Part shown: piece by piece, positions 1-11,167 of the stretch | Layout of the letters: the number at the start of each line of letters is the position of its first letter | How positions within the stretch are numbered: position 1 is the first letter of the stretch | From: Calonectria ilicicola | Lineage: Eukaryota > Ascomycota > Sordariomycetes > Hypocreales > Nectriaceae | Length of the DNA stretch: 64,000 nucleotides | Reading direction: 5' to 3' | Assembly: GCA_020809705.1 (NCBI GenBank) | Contig: CP085836.1 | Location: 930,001-994,000, forward strand | Made by a program: the position numbers and the translations under genes | Notes under the pieces: generated by a model | The model's database searches: none | The model's input: the letters and a program-made list of their open reading frames with translations, nothing else | Told to the model about the DNA's origin: nothing

Positions 1-2248
1 AAATTCAGGTATCATCATAATATCTAGTACTATTGGGGTCATTGGAATCCGCCTGGTTTGGGACTCTAGCCTTTTCTGTTTTGTGTGATCCCAATCTTGG
101 GTATAGGCATGACTTGACTTAGCTCCATAGCTTTCCAAAAGCTTGATGACACCACCACATTCACAGTGTTTAGGAACATCAAGCGGCATCCACCCTCGCT
201 TATCTGCAACGTTTACTTCAGCTCCCTTTTCTAGGAGCAGCTTGACAACTCTAGCCTGTCTATTTCCGGAAGCAGAGTGAATAGGCGTGCAGCCATCATG
301 ATCAGCAGCATTAACTTGAGCTCCTTTGTCTAGCAGTAACTGGACAACTTCAGCGTAACCCCACGACGACGCACAAATAAGCGGTGTGCAGCCGTGATTA
401 TCAACGCCATTGATATTAGCTCCTTTCTGTAGGAGCAGCCTGACAACATCGGCGCTTCCATTTCCTGATATACGTTGAAAGGGCGTGGGGTCGCCATCAC
501 CAGGACCATCTAAACAGATTGTTTCGGCTAGGCCTACATATCTAACAACTTCAGCGTAGCTCCACTGCGACTCACAGAGACCTCTCATCATATCAGGATC
601 ATAATTGACTAAAGCGCCTTCGGGCGCCCGGCATGGTTTGGGGTATGGTTTGGTAATTTTAGCGGACCCATTTCCTGATGCAGAGTGAAGAGGCGTGCAA
701 TTGTAGTGATCAACAGCATTGACGTCAACTCCCTTGCCGAGGAGCAATGTGACAATATCAAGGTGTCCACGTTCTGATGCGAAGTGAAGAGGCGTGTAAC
801 CAGAACGATCAGTGGCATCGACTGTCGCTGCTTTGTCGAGGAGTAATGTGGCAATATCAAGGTGTCCACGTTTTGATGCGAAGTGGAGAGGTGTGCAATC
901 ATAACGATCAGTGGCATCGACTGTCGCTGCTTTGTAGAGGAGTAGCTTAATGACTTCAATATGCCCTCCCTGTGATGCAGCATGGAGGGGTGTGCAACCT
1001 TGAGCATCGCCTACATTAACATCAGCTCCTTTTTCCAGGAGTAGCTTGACAACTTCAGGGTTTCCATTTCCTAGTATAGGATGAAGATGCATAAAATAGT
1101 CATAACCAACAAGAGTATTATGTTCGGTTTTATAGCGTAGGTATTTCCCAACAAGTTCAGCGTAGCTCCAGGGTGACCCGACATTCGCGCAGCGCTTCAT
1201 AGCTTGTCTGGCAACCTCATCGTGCCCATTTCCTGATGCGGAGTGAAGAGCCGTGCACCCATAGTCATTAGTAGTATTGACGTTAGCTCCGTTGTCCAGG
1301 AGCAGCTCGACAACTTCAGCGTGTCCATGTTCTGATGCAGAGTGAAGAGGTGTGCAGCCATCATCATTGGCAGTACTGACTTCGGCTTCTTTGGCTAGGA
1401 GTAGCTTGACAACTTCAGTGTGTCCAGATCCCGATGCAGAGTAGAGAGGCGTACAACCGCCATAACTCTGATGATTGACTTCCGCTCCCTTGCTTAGGAG
1501 TACGCTGACAACTTCAGCGTTTCCATTTACTGATGCAGAGTAAAGAGGCGAGTAATTGCCACGCTTGGGATTTACTTCAGCTCCTTCGTCTATGAGTAAC
1601 TTGACAACTTCAGTATTCCCCCATGACGATGCACAGATAAGGGGCGTGCAATCATTGCCGTCCCAAGCATTGACTTCAGCTCCTTGGTGTAGGAGGAGCT
1701 TGACAACCTCAACGTTTCCATCTTCTGATGCAAAGTGAAGAGGTGTCTGACGATCAGTAGTAATAGCGTTCGCTTCAGCTCCTTTCCCAAGGAGAAGCGC
1801 GACAACTTCAGCGTGTCTACTTCCAGATGCATAGTGAAGAAGCGTGCAACTATCCTCATCAGCAGGATTTAATCTCGCTCCTATATCTCGAAGCACCTTG
1901 ACAACGTTGGGGTAACCCCACGACGTCGCGCAAAGGAAGGGCGTGCAAACGTGATGTTCAGGAGGACCGATGGAAGTCTTCCGCTCCAGGACCAACTTCT
2001 TGAATTTATCATGTCTATTTCCGGAGGCAAAGTGAAGAGGAGTGCAACCATCTTCACCGGCAGTATTTGACTTCAACTCTTTGGTCCAGGAGGAGCTTGA
2101 CAACTTCGACATCCCCTCGTCGTGATGCTTCGTGGATTCGGTCGGCAGGGTTTTGGCGTAGAGCCAGTTCAAGCTGCGTGCTCACGCCATTTTTTTTAAA
2201 TTTTTTTCTGGGGGGGGGACTATCGCCACTAGTACTCCGAATTTCCAT
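1..2248 (-). CDS. Large ankyrin-repeat protein, 5' part, runs off the left edge; one-base frameshift near the start
   Basis: One reading frame on the minus strand is open from position 2043 to 1 with no stop (681 codons). It contains about 17 ankyrin repeats of roughly 33 residues, with recurring CTPLHSAS / GH-EVVKLLL / KGA-VN motifs. Repeats near 1090-1140 and 490-540 are degenerate. The likely start is the ATG at 2248, reading MEIRSTSGD, then a basic PRKKFKK stretch, then the first ankyrin helix pair (ADRIHEASRRGDVEVVKLLLDQ). The frame shifts at about 2066-2068. An AAA there (TTT on the plus strand) should be AA for the repeat register to continue into GEDGCTPLHFAS. There is no room for an intron. 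This is therefore either a homopolymer sequencing error or a real inactivating insertion. Ankyrin arrays bind proteins and no enzymatic domain is visible. The gene probably continues left of the window, so other domains cannot be excluded. Confidence 0.8.
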
Positions 2249-2769
2249 CTCGCTCGATGTTTTGTGCGGTTTATCAGATGGTGTTGATCTAAACGTAACA
2301 ACGAAAGTCGTGACGTGACGTATGGCGAGAAAAAAAATCATGAACAAAGAGAATGTGCAGGGACTGGGTTAACTAAAACTACCTGTTGGCATACCCCACT
2401 TTACTCGGCTTCCTGTTGGCTGCGCGTATCAAGCCCCTGTGAAAAATGACGTGTTTGAGGTCCCTGACACGGTCATCAATGCAGTTACGTGTATACGCAC
2501 ATAATGTCAGTTGAACGTAAACAAACCTGATTGCACCGCCGGACTAACTAATCTTTTGACCAGCCAAAAATCCCGCCAGGGCTAAGAAAGGGATCCCTTT
2601 GGCTGTTGCAAATTACATAATTCTGTGTATCACACGATTTGCTGAACATAGTAGCCAGGGGTTTCTGCCCTCTTTAACCCAAGGCTGCTTATGACACAAG
2701 TGGCTCGATTCCCTAATTCGAAAGGTTGTTTCATTCCTCAGGAATCGGAATGAGCTTTCTGTCTGGTTG

Positions 2770-5700
2770 TTTTAGTTACTGGTGCTCAGCCTCGGTGCTT
2801 GCTTGAAAAAGAGCCCACCTACCCTATAGGAACCGTTGACCGGGCTCATGTCGGGTGTCATGGAAATGGACATGGCTACTGGGGGGTTGAAGCAGTGGAC
2901 TCTGTATCCCAAGTTCCTAGCCATTGCGTCCTGAAATGTGCTCCTTGAGGTATCCGTCATCGCGAAGAGACTTTCGCGGGTTTCAATGTACCTAGGCAGG
3001 AGCGAGCAGAGACGCGTGAATCCCAAAGGGTGTGCCTTGGCATCTTAGCCGCATCACGTCCCTTAATCACAATCTTGTCGTTGCCCAGCTCATTCCGACC
3101 ATGTCGTCTGAGTGCGGATAGTCCATGTTGCAGATTATGTAGTCCTCAACGGCCACCAGCAGCCCACCCGCTTGGGCATATGCCGTCTCCATTCTCCAGA
3201 GAACGCTCATCATGTGCTAGTGCTAGTCTAAGACTGTTGCATGGCACTGGTAGAAGTACTTCGCGTTCTAGTCGAAACGGCCCTTGGCCGTCTGTTTGAA
3301 CATGTGCGTCGTCATGGTCTTGTTCAGGATCCCGACCTAGACCATGGCTGACTTCCACATCGTTAGCGTGTCAGCCGTGTCCTGGGGGATGTTGTTGACG
3401 ATGATTGTGTGATGGCTGGCAGCCTCGCCGTGCAGGGCTATGAGCTGTGGGAGCTCCGAGGTCTTCGCTATTCCGTGCGCTCCTATCTCTTTGACCTCTC
3501 TGTTGTAGTTGTTCCTCTTTGTTCTGGCGTGATATTTCAAGGGGGGCCTCTTTGCCGTGCAAATTTGGGCCCGCCCGGAAACGGTGGTGAAGGTCGTCTT
3601 GCCCAGGACAGTATTTTGATCTTCTTTTCTTTTTTAGATCAGTTTCGGGGTCTCGACGGTTGTTTTTTTGTTGGCTTTCTTCACCCAGATCTCCGCCCTT
3701 CCCTCCTCCTCCACACCATCCGCCCACTTCACCTTGCTCCTAGGCGCGAATGGGATTACTGTCAAGCATCCTCTAGCCCACGATCATCACCCTGATCTCC
3801 CTGTTTAGTGTGGGCCAGTGTATATGCTGGCGTTTTGGTCGTTTGCATTGCGACAACCTGACATTTCCTGTGACCATTCTTGTCGAGTTTCTCTTTCTTT
3901 TTTTCTTCTTTTTTCTTCTTTTTTCTTCTTTTTTTTTTCTTCTTTTTCTTCTTCTTTTTTTTCTTCTTTCTTTTGTTCTTTTTTTTCTTCTTGTCTTTTC
4001 TCTTTTCTTTCTTCTTTCTCCTTTTGTTTTTTCTATGCTTTCTAATTTTCTATCCTTCCTTTTCGTTTTATTTTTCCTTTTTGCAACGTATTTCCCTCCG
4101 CTTGTCATTCGCTCCATATCCTACCTCCATTGAAGATATATCCATTCGCCAGCGAGTCAGTGCTGCTCGGGGGCCGTAGTTGTGACAGGCAAAGTCTTTA
4201 CCACTCGAAACTCTAGAATTTTGTGGCTATTTTGCTGCTTCTTGGGGTGCATTGATGATCGTAGAGCTGGAGACCGCGATGCCTAGTATCGGAGGGACGT
4301 TGGGACAGCAAGCGAGTGGATGGCCCTTGTGTCATCGCAGCAGCGAGGTACGATATTCTTGATGTTGTTTCAGTTAGCATTTTGTATGCAATTCCCACTG
4401 CTTCTTCCACACCAGCGTCCAAGAAGTAGAAATAAAGAGAAAAGCTGTATGGATAGCATGCCGACTAGGGTTAATGGTGCCCTGCATTGCTTTCTGAGGA
4501 TGGGTGTCATCTTTATAACCCCTTCACTACGACAAAGCGACCTAGCTTGTGACATTGTGTAGTGTTCGTCTGGCTTAGTAACCTCAAAGTTGGTGGCTAG
4601 AGGAGCTGTCCCTGCCCTTGTAGATGCGTCCTTATTCTTTGACATAGTCTCATGTTCATGGGACTTCTTTGAACATCTCTTCCGAGTTAACAGAGTCTGG
4701 GCCCACCAGGCTATCGACGAGTTTGAGGTGTACCGGGTTGCGAAGAGTCGCAGCGATGACCAAGTTGCTCATTTGATCAAAGGTTCTCGCGAGCAACTTT
4801 GGCAATCTCAATTTCAATTTAGAACTGATGTTCGATTTTTTCAAGGAGAACTAGGACGATTTCATGAAATTAGGGCGCATTCTAACATGTTCCTGATGTT
4901 GTACCCCTTGGAAGTGAATTGACGATGACCGATCCTTGTGACTTTTATTCGGCAGGGAGAGTCTGGAACACGCAGGTCAACCCTCTCGGCGTTCAGTGTG
5001 TGGCTGCAGGACCTGGAGCGAGTTGAGAAAACGTTATTTTCATGGAGTTTTCGAATTGCAGGATGGCTTGACGCATGATGCTTTCAGGGTAAAAAGGTCC
5101 CATATAGACTTAATCCGAGTCCTCTCCATCTCCTGTGTTCTGCCGAGGAGATCAGGGCTGACGATAGCATCGTCGCGCTCTGGGGCGGGGAGATTAATGA
5201 CAAGAGGGCGAGATGTGGGGACGGCTACTCGGCGTTTTAGAGTATTAGTCTCCGCTCTCAATCTAGAGGATTGGCGAAGGTGAGATCGGGGAAAAGCTAA
5301 GAGTTGTCGTCGCCACGCTTTCTCAAGAGAGTCTCGAGCCACCAGCAGTCGCTTCAGTGGTAGTGTTTGGGTCAAAGCGAGGCGAATCTGCTCGGCCGGT
5401 GGCTGGTTGGAGTGTTGACCCTGGGCCTTCGAATGCAAAGGCCTGCAGACTAGCTGGTTAGCTGTTTGCCGCGGTCGCCGTCGAGAGCAGCACTTACTGT
5501 TTGGTTGATTGTCTGTCCTGAAGTAGGCGTCGGTCACGATGAGCTGGCTTGACTTGTGTTGGGGCTTGTCTTGCCAGTGGTGTCGGGCTCGATGCGACTG
5601 TTGATGGGGAAGAAATCTTGTCCCTGCTTGGCACAAGCTGGTCCAGCCTTTTATCCTTTGGTGTGTTAGCCAGCAAGGTGAAGCCATCTCCGCTGCCCGC

Positions 5701-5800
5701 GGTGATGACTCCTTTGTGAACCTTGGTGGTGCTGTACAGCATCTCTGATACATCTTAGCTGTTAGATGCAAGAGCCGAAGTCTCTTCACATCAGGCATCG
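2770..5800 (-). pseudogene. Decayed minus-strand coding region of unknown origin
   Basis: Reading the minus strand from about 5800 to 2770 gives several protein-like stretches in shifting frames. Examples are a basic and Gln/Pro-rich part (5750-5040), a part with FDQMSNLVIAATLRNP (about 4770), a part with EVTKPDEHYTMSQ (about 4590), and a 200-codon part ending near 3060. The last contains NNIPQDTADTLTMWKSAM and GGLLVAVEDYIICNMD and is broken by four TAG stops and a TGA. Each TAG could come from CAG by a single CpA to TpA change, and the TGA from CGA. I do not recognise the family. A transposon gag-like protein or a captured mobile or viral gene are possibilities I cannot separate from chance by eye. 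Confidence 0.3.
3884..4085. repeat. Polypyrimidine (TTC/TTTTC) tract of about 200 bp
   Basis: An almost pure C/T strand made of TTC, TTTC and TTTTTC units. The complementary strand encodes only Lys/Arg/Glu in every frame. It is a low-complexity tract able to form a triplex and is not a gene. Confidence 0.9.
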
Positions 5801-7919
5801 AGAAGACAGAAAGTTCAGAAACCCTTTTGATTTGGGTCCCTGGCCTGAGTCACTGTCAAGGTTGGGTATAGGCGTCAGTGTATGCATGCACCTCGCTGTT
5901 CCTGGCCTCGAGGCAATATTTACTGTTTTCTTCTCTTACAAGAAGCCTCCCTTTGAACCAAAGGATAGATTGAATACTAATTAATGAGTGTTGACTGGAG
6001 GAACTGCCAGATCGACAACCAGAGAGTCTGAGCGACTTGCTTTTTTTTTTTTCGGACAGACCGCGACTGTCACATTTCCAGCTGTTCCGTGTAGACCTGC
6101 ATAATCTTCTTCGTGTGAGAACTGGGAGCGGCGGAGGAGACCCTACAGATCTAGAGCGGAGCGGATAGCAACTGTACAAAAGTTAGAATCCCAGATGGCC
6201 CAGTTCAACATCAAGCGGGAGACATACACTAGAATCCTGGTGCGATAGGGCGATGTGGCCGGTTTTCGGGAACGAGAAAGACGACGTTTTGAACCCAGTG
6301 CAGCGTCTACGTGAAAGAAAGACAAGGCCCTAGTTCTGAACAAGGCGGAAGATGAGCAAGCGACTTGCTGACGCGATCTGGCCCAGTTGACCGGGTCATG
6401 ATGTATGTATGTGGTTGGTGTTGATGTGAAAACGAAGTTGCCTGTGTTGTGATGGCATGAGTGAGGAGGAAGATAACGAGGCTTGCTGGCGTGAATTTGC
6501 GGTTGCCTACATATAAGTGTGTTTTTCAATGGGGCGCAAGTGAACTTTGGTTTTTTCTACCTGAAAATTAGGCATGCTTCAGAGCATGCATTGCCACCAC
6601 AGTAAGAGTTTGTACCCAGAATTAGTCTCGGCATACAACCAAGCCCATTAAAAGTTTATATTTACGAGACACCACGCCGTTTATCTCGATAGGATTTGGA
6701 ACAGAATGCAGCCTCCCATGAATAGCTCTACCGATCACCCGATCCGTATTGCCTGCCAATTATGGTGCCCAAGTTCCCTGTCGGCCGCCGCCCTAGCGCA
6801 TTCTCATAGGCTCGATTTGCAACAAGTTGGCCTGAGTGGGGCAGGCTCAGTATGAGATAGAGTTGGCGGACTTCCCAAAAGGCTGTGAGTATACCAAGGC
6901 GAAAGGAAAGGTAGACACAAACCATGTAAGGCGCGCCCACTCCGGGTTCGATATCCTTGAAGAAACGCGGTTGATCACCGTTCATCGTTTGGTATTGCAG
7001 GCATTGTCGCATTCACCATCTGCACTTCTGTCCAATATGCTTTGGCCTTGAAGCTTGCAACACTACAGGGTAAGAGGAACAGGACAAAACCACGGTTCTT
7101 GAGAAACTCAAACCCAGGATTCTCTTTTTGGGGAAATGTAAAGTAGCTAAAATGAGGGCATTGAAGTTAAAAGAGAGTTTAGATAATAAATCAAGCTTGA
7201 GGGATATCAAGCCAAAATTCTGACCGTATTATACGTTCCAACAAGCCAAGAGGCTTTCAGTGCTAGGGTTCTTGATTCCTCCCTCCCTCTCTCTCTCTCT
7301 GCCTCGTGCGAACCTCTCACCTCCAACCAGACCAAACAAAGAAATGGTTATTGGGCGCGTTTAAACCGACTAGGATTCGTTGTCAGATTCTCCTTGCAGA
7401 GGTACTACTCTGCAAAGTCATCGCTATCATCGGGCTCAGGAGATGTAGATTCATTGCTCTCCAAGCATCGGGAGCAGTTGCGCCGAACAGTCGAGAGCGT
7501 GGTTGTCTTGTAGGTGTCAACATTGACATGGATCTCCGGAGTAGTGGAATTTGGAGCATGGTTGGACCAAGTGTCCTGGATGGCATTGGTAATGCAGGAA
7601 TGGAGCACCTGTGTGAATAGAGGTTCTAGTTGCCAAGAGGCGGCAGGCGGAAGCTCAACACTGACGTGAATGGCTGGATGAGAAGCGCATGCTGAAGGCG
7701 TGGAGGTATCTCGGCAGTCGCTTGCTAATTCTTGAAGGATGAGACGACAGGCCAGTGTTGAAGTCGAAGACGAAAGCGAGGTTCGGCTCTCGCTCACTGA
7801 TGTATGTTAGCACAGACAACGGATATTGAGAAGGTTGTAGCACACTAACGCTGCTGGTGTTGTTGTTGGCTGCCCATGGTGGGTAAAAGAGGAGGATGCG
7901 ACTCTCTTTTTCTCTCTCA

Positions 7920-7920
7920 G

Positions 7921-7978
<58 letters not shown>

Positions 7979-7983
7979 CGTGC
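7920..7983. repeat. Alternating (TA)n(TG)n(CG)n tract
   Basis: Sixty-four bases of uninterrupted purine/pyrimidine alternation: about ten TA, about thirteen TG, then CG/TG units. Such tracts are known to adopt left-handed (Z) DNA. All flanking ORFs through it are translations of the repeat. Confidence 0.9.
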
Positions 7984-9045
7984 CAAGGGGGAAGATATTT
8001 TTTTGTTTGTTGCTTGCTCGCGAAAAGCAAAAGCGGGGTGTAAAAGCAAGTCTGGCTCTGTCTCTCTGTGTGTGTGCGGATATTTGTGCAATTCTCGTGC
8101 AGTAATAAAATACACTCGGTCTGTAGACATGAACAAATACATAGATTACGCTTGAATAGATGTGATCAGCCGATAATTGGGACCGAAGGTATGCACCCAT
8201 CCCTTCCCTTTCGATGCACAGTCTTTCTTGGGTGAATCATGATGGATTCCCACGCCATCCAAGCTCTTGTTCAAGACTTGGGTTGGGGCACCATTTCATC
8301 ATGCAGGATCCATTCGGGCTACAAGCTATCTCACATCATCAGAAATGCAATAGAAAACTTTACAAATCATTCGTTCAGTAGCACATTGCGCCGCTGGTCA
8401 GTGCCTCGCAGCTTATTATCCCGTGGGCAGTAGAGAAGCGGCACATAGCTTGGCTATCGCATTTCCCAACCATCGATCGGCATTGGGACACAGCGTACCC
8501 AGTGTGACGGATTTGGGGAGACAGCACCTCTGCAAGCCACACACGCACAAGCGACCCACGGAGGTCGACACACGGGTGGTAGCTTGTGACAACACGACTA
8601 AAAACACAACATTAGTGTAGATCTCACTCACAAAGGCCTTAGTTATTCCTATTCAGAAGGTTCAGACAAAGAAATTCAATAAGACTAGCCAAACTAGCCC
8701 AAAAGACAGTTAATTTGACATAGCAAAATTTATTGGAAGGGAGAGGATTGATGATTTATTTTGGTACTAACAAATGGTCCCTTTTATCATGAGGGCCCAA
8801 ATTGCTATAGGGTAGGTCATTCCTCCAAAAACCCACCACAGCCCAATCCTCCAACACATTAGGCAAGGTTCCGAGCATTTCTGTTTGTCTCCAAGTTTAG
8901 GCAATGTCTATGTATTAAACCTGTTGCTGCCAGCCAAGACCCTTTCTTGCAAAACGTGATGTTTGTTTTATGGTGCAAGTTTTTGCTGCCTTTGCAATTA
9001 CGACTTGTATAATCGCGCGTCCCTAATTCATCACAATCCAAGGGG

Positions 9046-9249
9046 TTGGGCAGCGGTAAGGTTAGAAAAACATCAAATGCCTGCGTGGAGTGCCAATCTC
9101 TCAAACAAAGATGTGTTTTGGCACCATCGTCTAAAATATGTGATGGTTGCCCAAAGTCGGACAAGAGCTGCACATTTCTTCCTGTTGCGACAGAGGTGAA
9201 ACCTGTAGCTCGGTCCAGTCTGAAACGTAAGAGAACCCGTGAACTTGAG
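9046..9249 (+). pseudogene. Zn(2)Cys(6) cluster exon fragment (broken copy of the 19.56 kb gene)
   Basis: The frame reads KVRKTSNACVECQSLKQRC and continues with the full CX2CX6CX8CX2CX6C spacing of a fungal binuclear zinc cluster. It ends at a GTAAG donor (9250), exactly as exon 1 of the gene at 19563 does. The two are about 75-80% identical by eye. No ATG precedes the domain in frame. The 600 bp that separate the upstream homologous block from exon 1 at 18.8-19.56 kb are absent here, and exons 2 and 3 are missing. It is a truncated duplicate. The next homologous regulator sequence (9.7-11.2 kb) lies on the opposite strand. Confidence 0.75.
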
Positions 9250-9293
9250 GTAAGATAGTAGTCATTATTCGAGTTTTACAGGTTGCTTATTGT

Positions 9294-9308
9294 TTAGGGT
9301 TAGGGTTA
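9294..9308 (+). repeat. Interstitial telomere-type motif
   Basis: Two perfect TTAGGG units followed by TTA. TTAGGG is the usual telomere unit of filamentous fungi. Two units can occur by chance, so this is weak evidence for a subtelomeric or repaired-end origin. Confidence 0.4.
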
Positions 9309-9699
9309 CCTTGTGTTCGAACATGTTCATAATCATGGTCTTGTTGATATGCTAGCTTATGCGATATATTTATAAATTACACTAGAGATGGGGAAATTGG
9401 GTAAGCTTTAGCTGATTTGATGTGTGAAGATCGTAAAAGGTGCCCCTAGCATTACTCTTTGGATAAATCTCCAATATGGATCTCGGCTGAGGAAAATTCA
9501 TCAGATGGTTCATTGGCAATGGCTGACATAGGGGCATGAATCGAGTATAGTTAAATCTAGTAGAAAAATAAAAGCTAGATAACTACAGAGGTAAAATTAT
9601 TTTCACAAAATGCCACGGGATAGTTTGCCGGTCTTTACAGAGCAACTGTCATTCCTAAGCTTCGGCGTCTGCGCGCTTTCTTCTTGACACCCCTCCACA

Positions 9700-11167
9700 T
9701 TATTCTTCATAAGCGAGGTCCTCGACATAACTCGAGAAATCCAGTGAAGTTTCTCGCTTCATCTGTTGTGGCATGTTCTGTAAATTGGGGTCAACTATAT
9801 GTGAGCCGATTATTCCTTGGTCTTGATATGGAGAGGGTCCATTTAGACACGACGCTTCGATCGATCCCGTAGGGAGGTTGTGGTACAACTGGAACCACGG
9901 ATCCGGATACTGTCGGAACGCCGCCTCGCCGATGGGTATGGCTTCAAACAATGTTTTGTTAGCATGGGTTTGAAAGAGAAGGACGAGACTCACGGAGTGA
10001 CATCAGGGCGGATTCAACATGCAGCCATGGAGCAGCCAATTTGGCATCGGGTATATTGGTTGGAAGGTTTGGATCAAAGAAGCCGATGCAAAACCGAAGC
10101 ATGTGGTATTGCTGTTGGAATTCGGTTGAAGTTTCCTTCATGAGCCAGGCTGAATCCAGAATGCTCTCTGAGACGTTTAACCACGACTGTACGACATTAA
10201 CGCTTTGTGCCCGCAAGCAGATTGGTGTTAGTAGTATAAGAAGATTGGTCGCTCTGGTATTTGTAAGTTTGAGTTCTAGCAATGGGCGGCGGGACTCACT
10301 GTCGCAGATACCATGCGATTTTTTTTGGTTCGAGATTTGATACATGCGTTAACCACTCGATGGAAGGCTCGAAAAGCAAGTCCAGCAACGCATTTGACAG
10401 TTTGAGGCGATTCATCTCAGCTGTTGCCTTCATAAGCGGCTCTGCATTGTGATTATCATAATTGGGTTTCGTCTCGTTCTCAGGGTCAGATGTAAAGACC
10501 TCAACAAGGTAGCTAATACGGTCGTATGATCGGCGATAAGATGGCTGTAAATAGTCTGAAAGGGGCTTTATGAGTCTCGAAAAGAGCTGCGAGATTCTTT
10601 CCATGTGTGGCAGTTCGGGCAATTCACTGCTTCATTAAGATCTAGTTGCGCTATTCATAGGGCTCAACATACCAACAAAATACAAACACCGCCACGGCAA
10701 AAGTTGACAGTTCAAGGTCCCAGGGTCCTTCGGTTTTGTTGAGATGATGATACAGGGGCGCAAGGTTCCAACTATGGCCTGTATAATGCTGGCACAATGC
10801 CACGATGAAATGGACTCTGAGATGCATGATAGAACATTCAGATGGAAACAGCCGAAGACTCAGCGAGGCCTGGGTAAAAGACGGGGACCCGAGAAGCCTG
10901 TAGGCCGGGATATTCTCAATAGCAAGACCCAGTTGCAGACCGAGAGAAACCACTGCGTGTTTTGCAAAAGTACTCTGCGATAAACTGAAGCCTTGTTGCT
11001 GATACGCAGCCTCCCTTTCTATATTGCAAAAGCCTTCCGTGGAAATGAGTGGGTATCGGGTCAAAACATGTTTAAAAAACGCTCCTCGGGAGGCATCCTT
11101 GATCTAAGAGGCGGTTAGTAGGGACCTCAATAAAGGGACTTGATCGCACTGATGGGAATGAAGTCAT
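9700..11167 (-). CDS. Fungal transcription-factor-like protein (middle-homology type) without a DNA-binding domain
   Basis: Five exons close in phase: 11167-11150, 11103-10673, 10626-10300, 10253-9994 and 9941-9700. Introns are 46-52 bp, with donors GTGCGA, GTATGT, GTGAGT, GTGAGT and CTAAC-type branch sites. The product is about 425 residues. It resembles the central and C-terminal part of Zn2Cys6 regulators: ASRGAFFKHVLTRYPLIS, then VSLGLQLGLAIEN, HFIVALCQHYTGHSWNLAPLYHHL and FCIGFFDPN. No zinc cluster lies upstream on this strand. Sequence similar to the second copy continues to about 11700, so the ancestral gene was probably longer. The ATG at 11167 is chosen because it gives a phase-0 first intron, and that start is the least certain part. 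Intact reading frames suggest function, in contrast to the broken copy at 44.6-46.05 kb. Confidence 0.6.

Larger units (their letters stand above)
2249..8858. other. Long gene-poor stretch
   Basis: I see no intact gene. All open frames here are short, lack motifs and are often open on both strands. Contents: homopolymer runs at 2189-2219 (T/A and nine G) just upstream of the ankyrin start, the decayed minus-strand coding stretch 2770-5800, a polypyrimidine tract 3884-4085, a CT run near 7281-7300, and an alternating dinucleotide tract at 7920-7983. The rest shows nothing recognisable. Confidence 0.6.

Noticed and set aside
609..1007. Minus-strand ORF of 132 codons with an internal repeat
   Set aside because: It is an out-of-frame shadow of the ankyrin repeats. 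The ankyrin frame itself is open through the same bases.
3773..4179. Overlapping ORFs of 70-115 codons on both strands (Lys/Arg/Glu-rich or Phe-rich)
   Set aside because: They are translations of the polypyrimidine tract and show no other sequence complexity.
5040..5798. Minus-strand ORF of 252 codons
   Set aside because: Basic, Gln/Ser/Pro-rich, with no domain. Adjacent frames look equally protein-like. Treated only as part of the decayed stretch.
6940..6960. B-box-like GGTTCGATATCC, possible tRNA
   Set aside because: No matching A box, acceptor stem or anticodon arm around it.
7655..8200. Minus-strand ORF of 181 codons
   Set aside because: Crosses the TA/TG/CG repeat (THTHTH, IYIYIY runs) and has no motif on either side.
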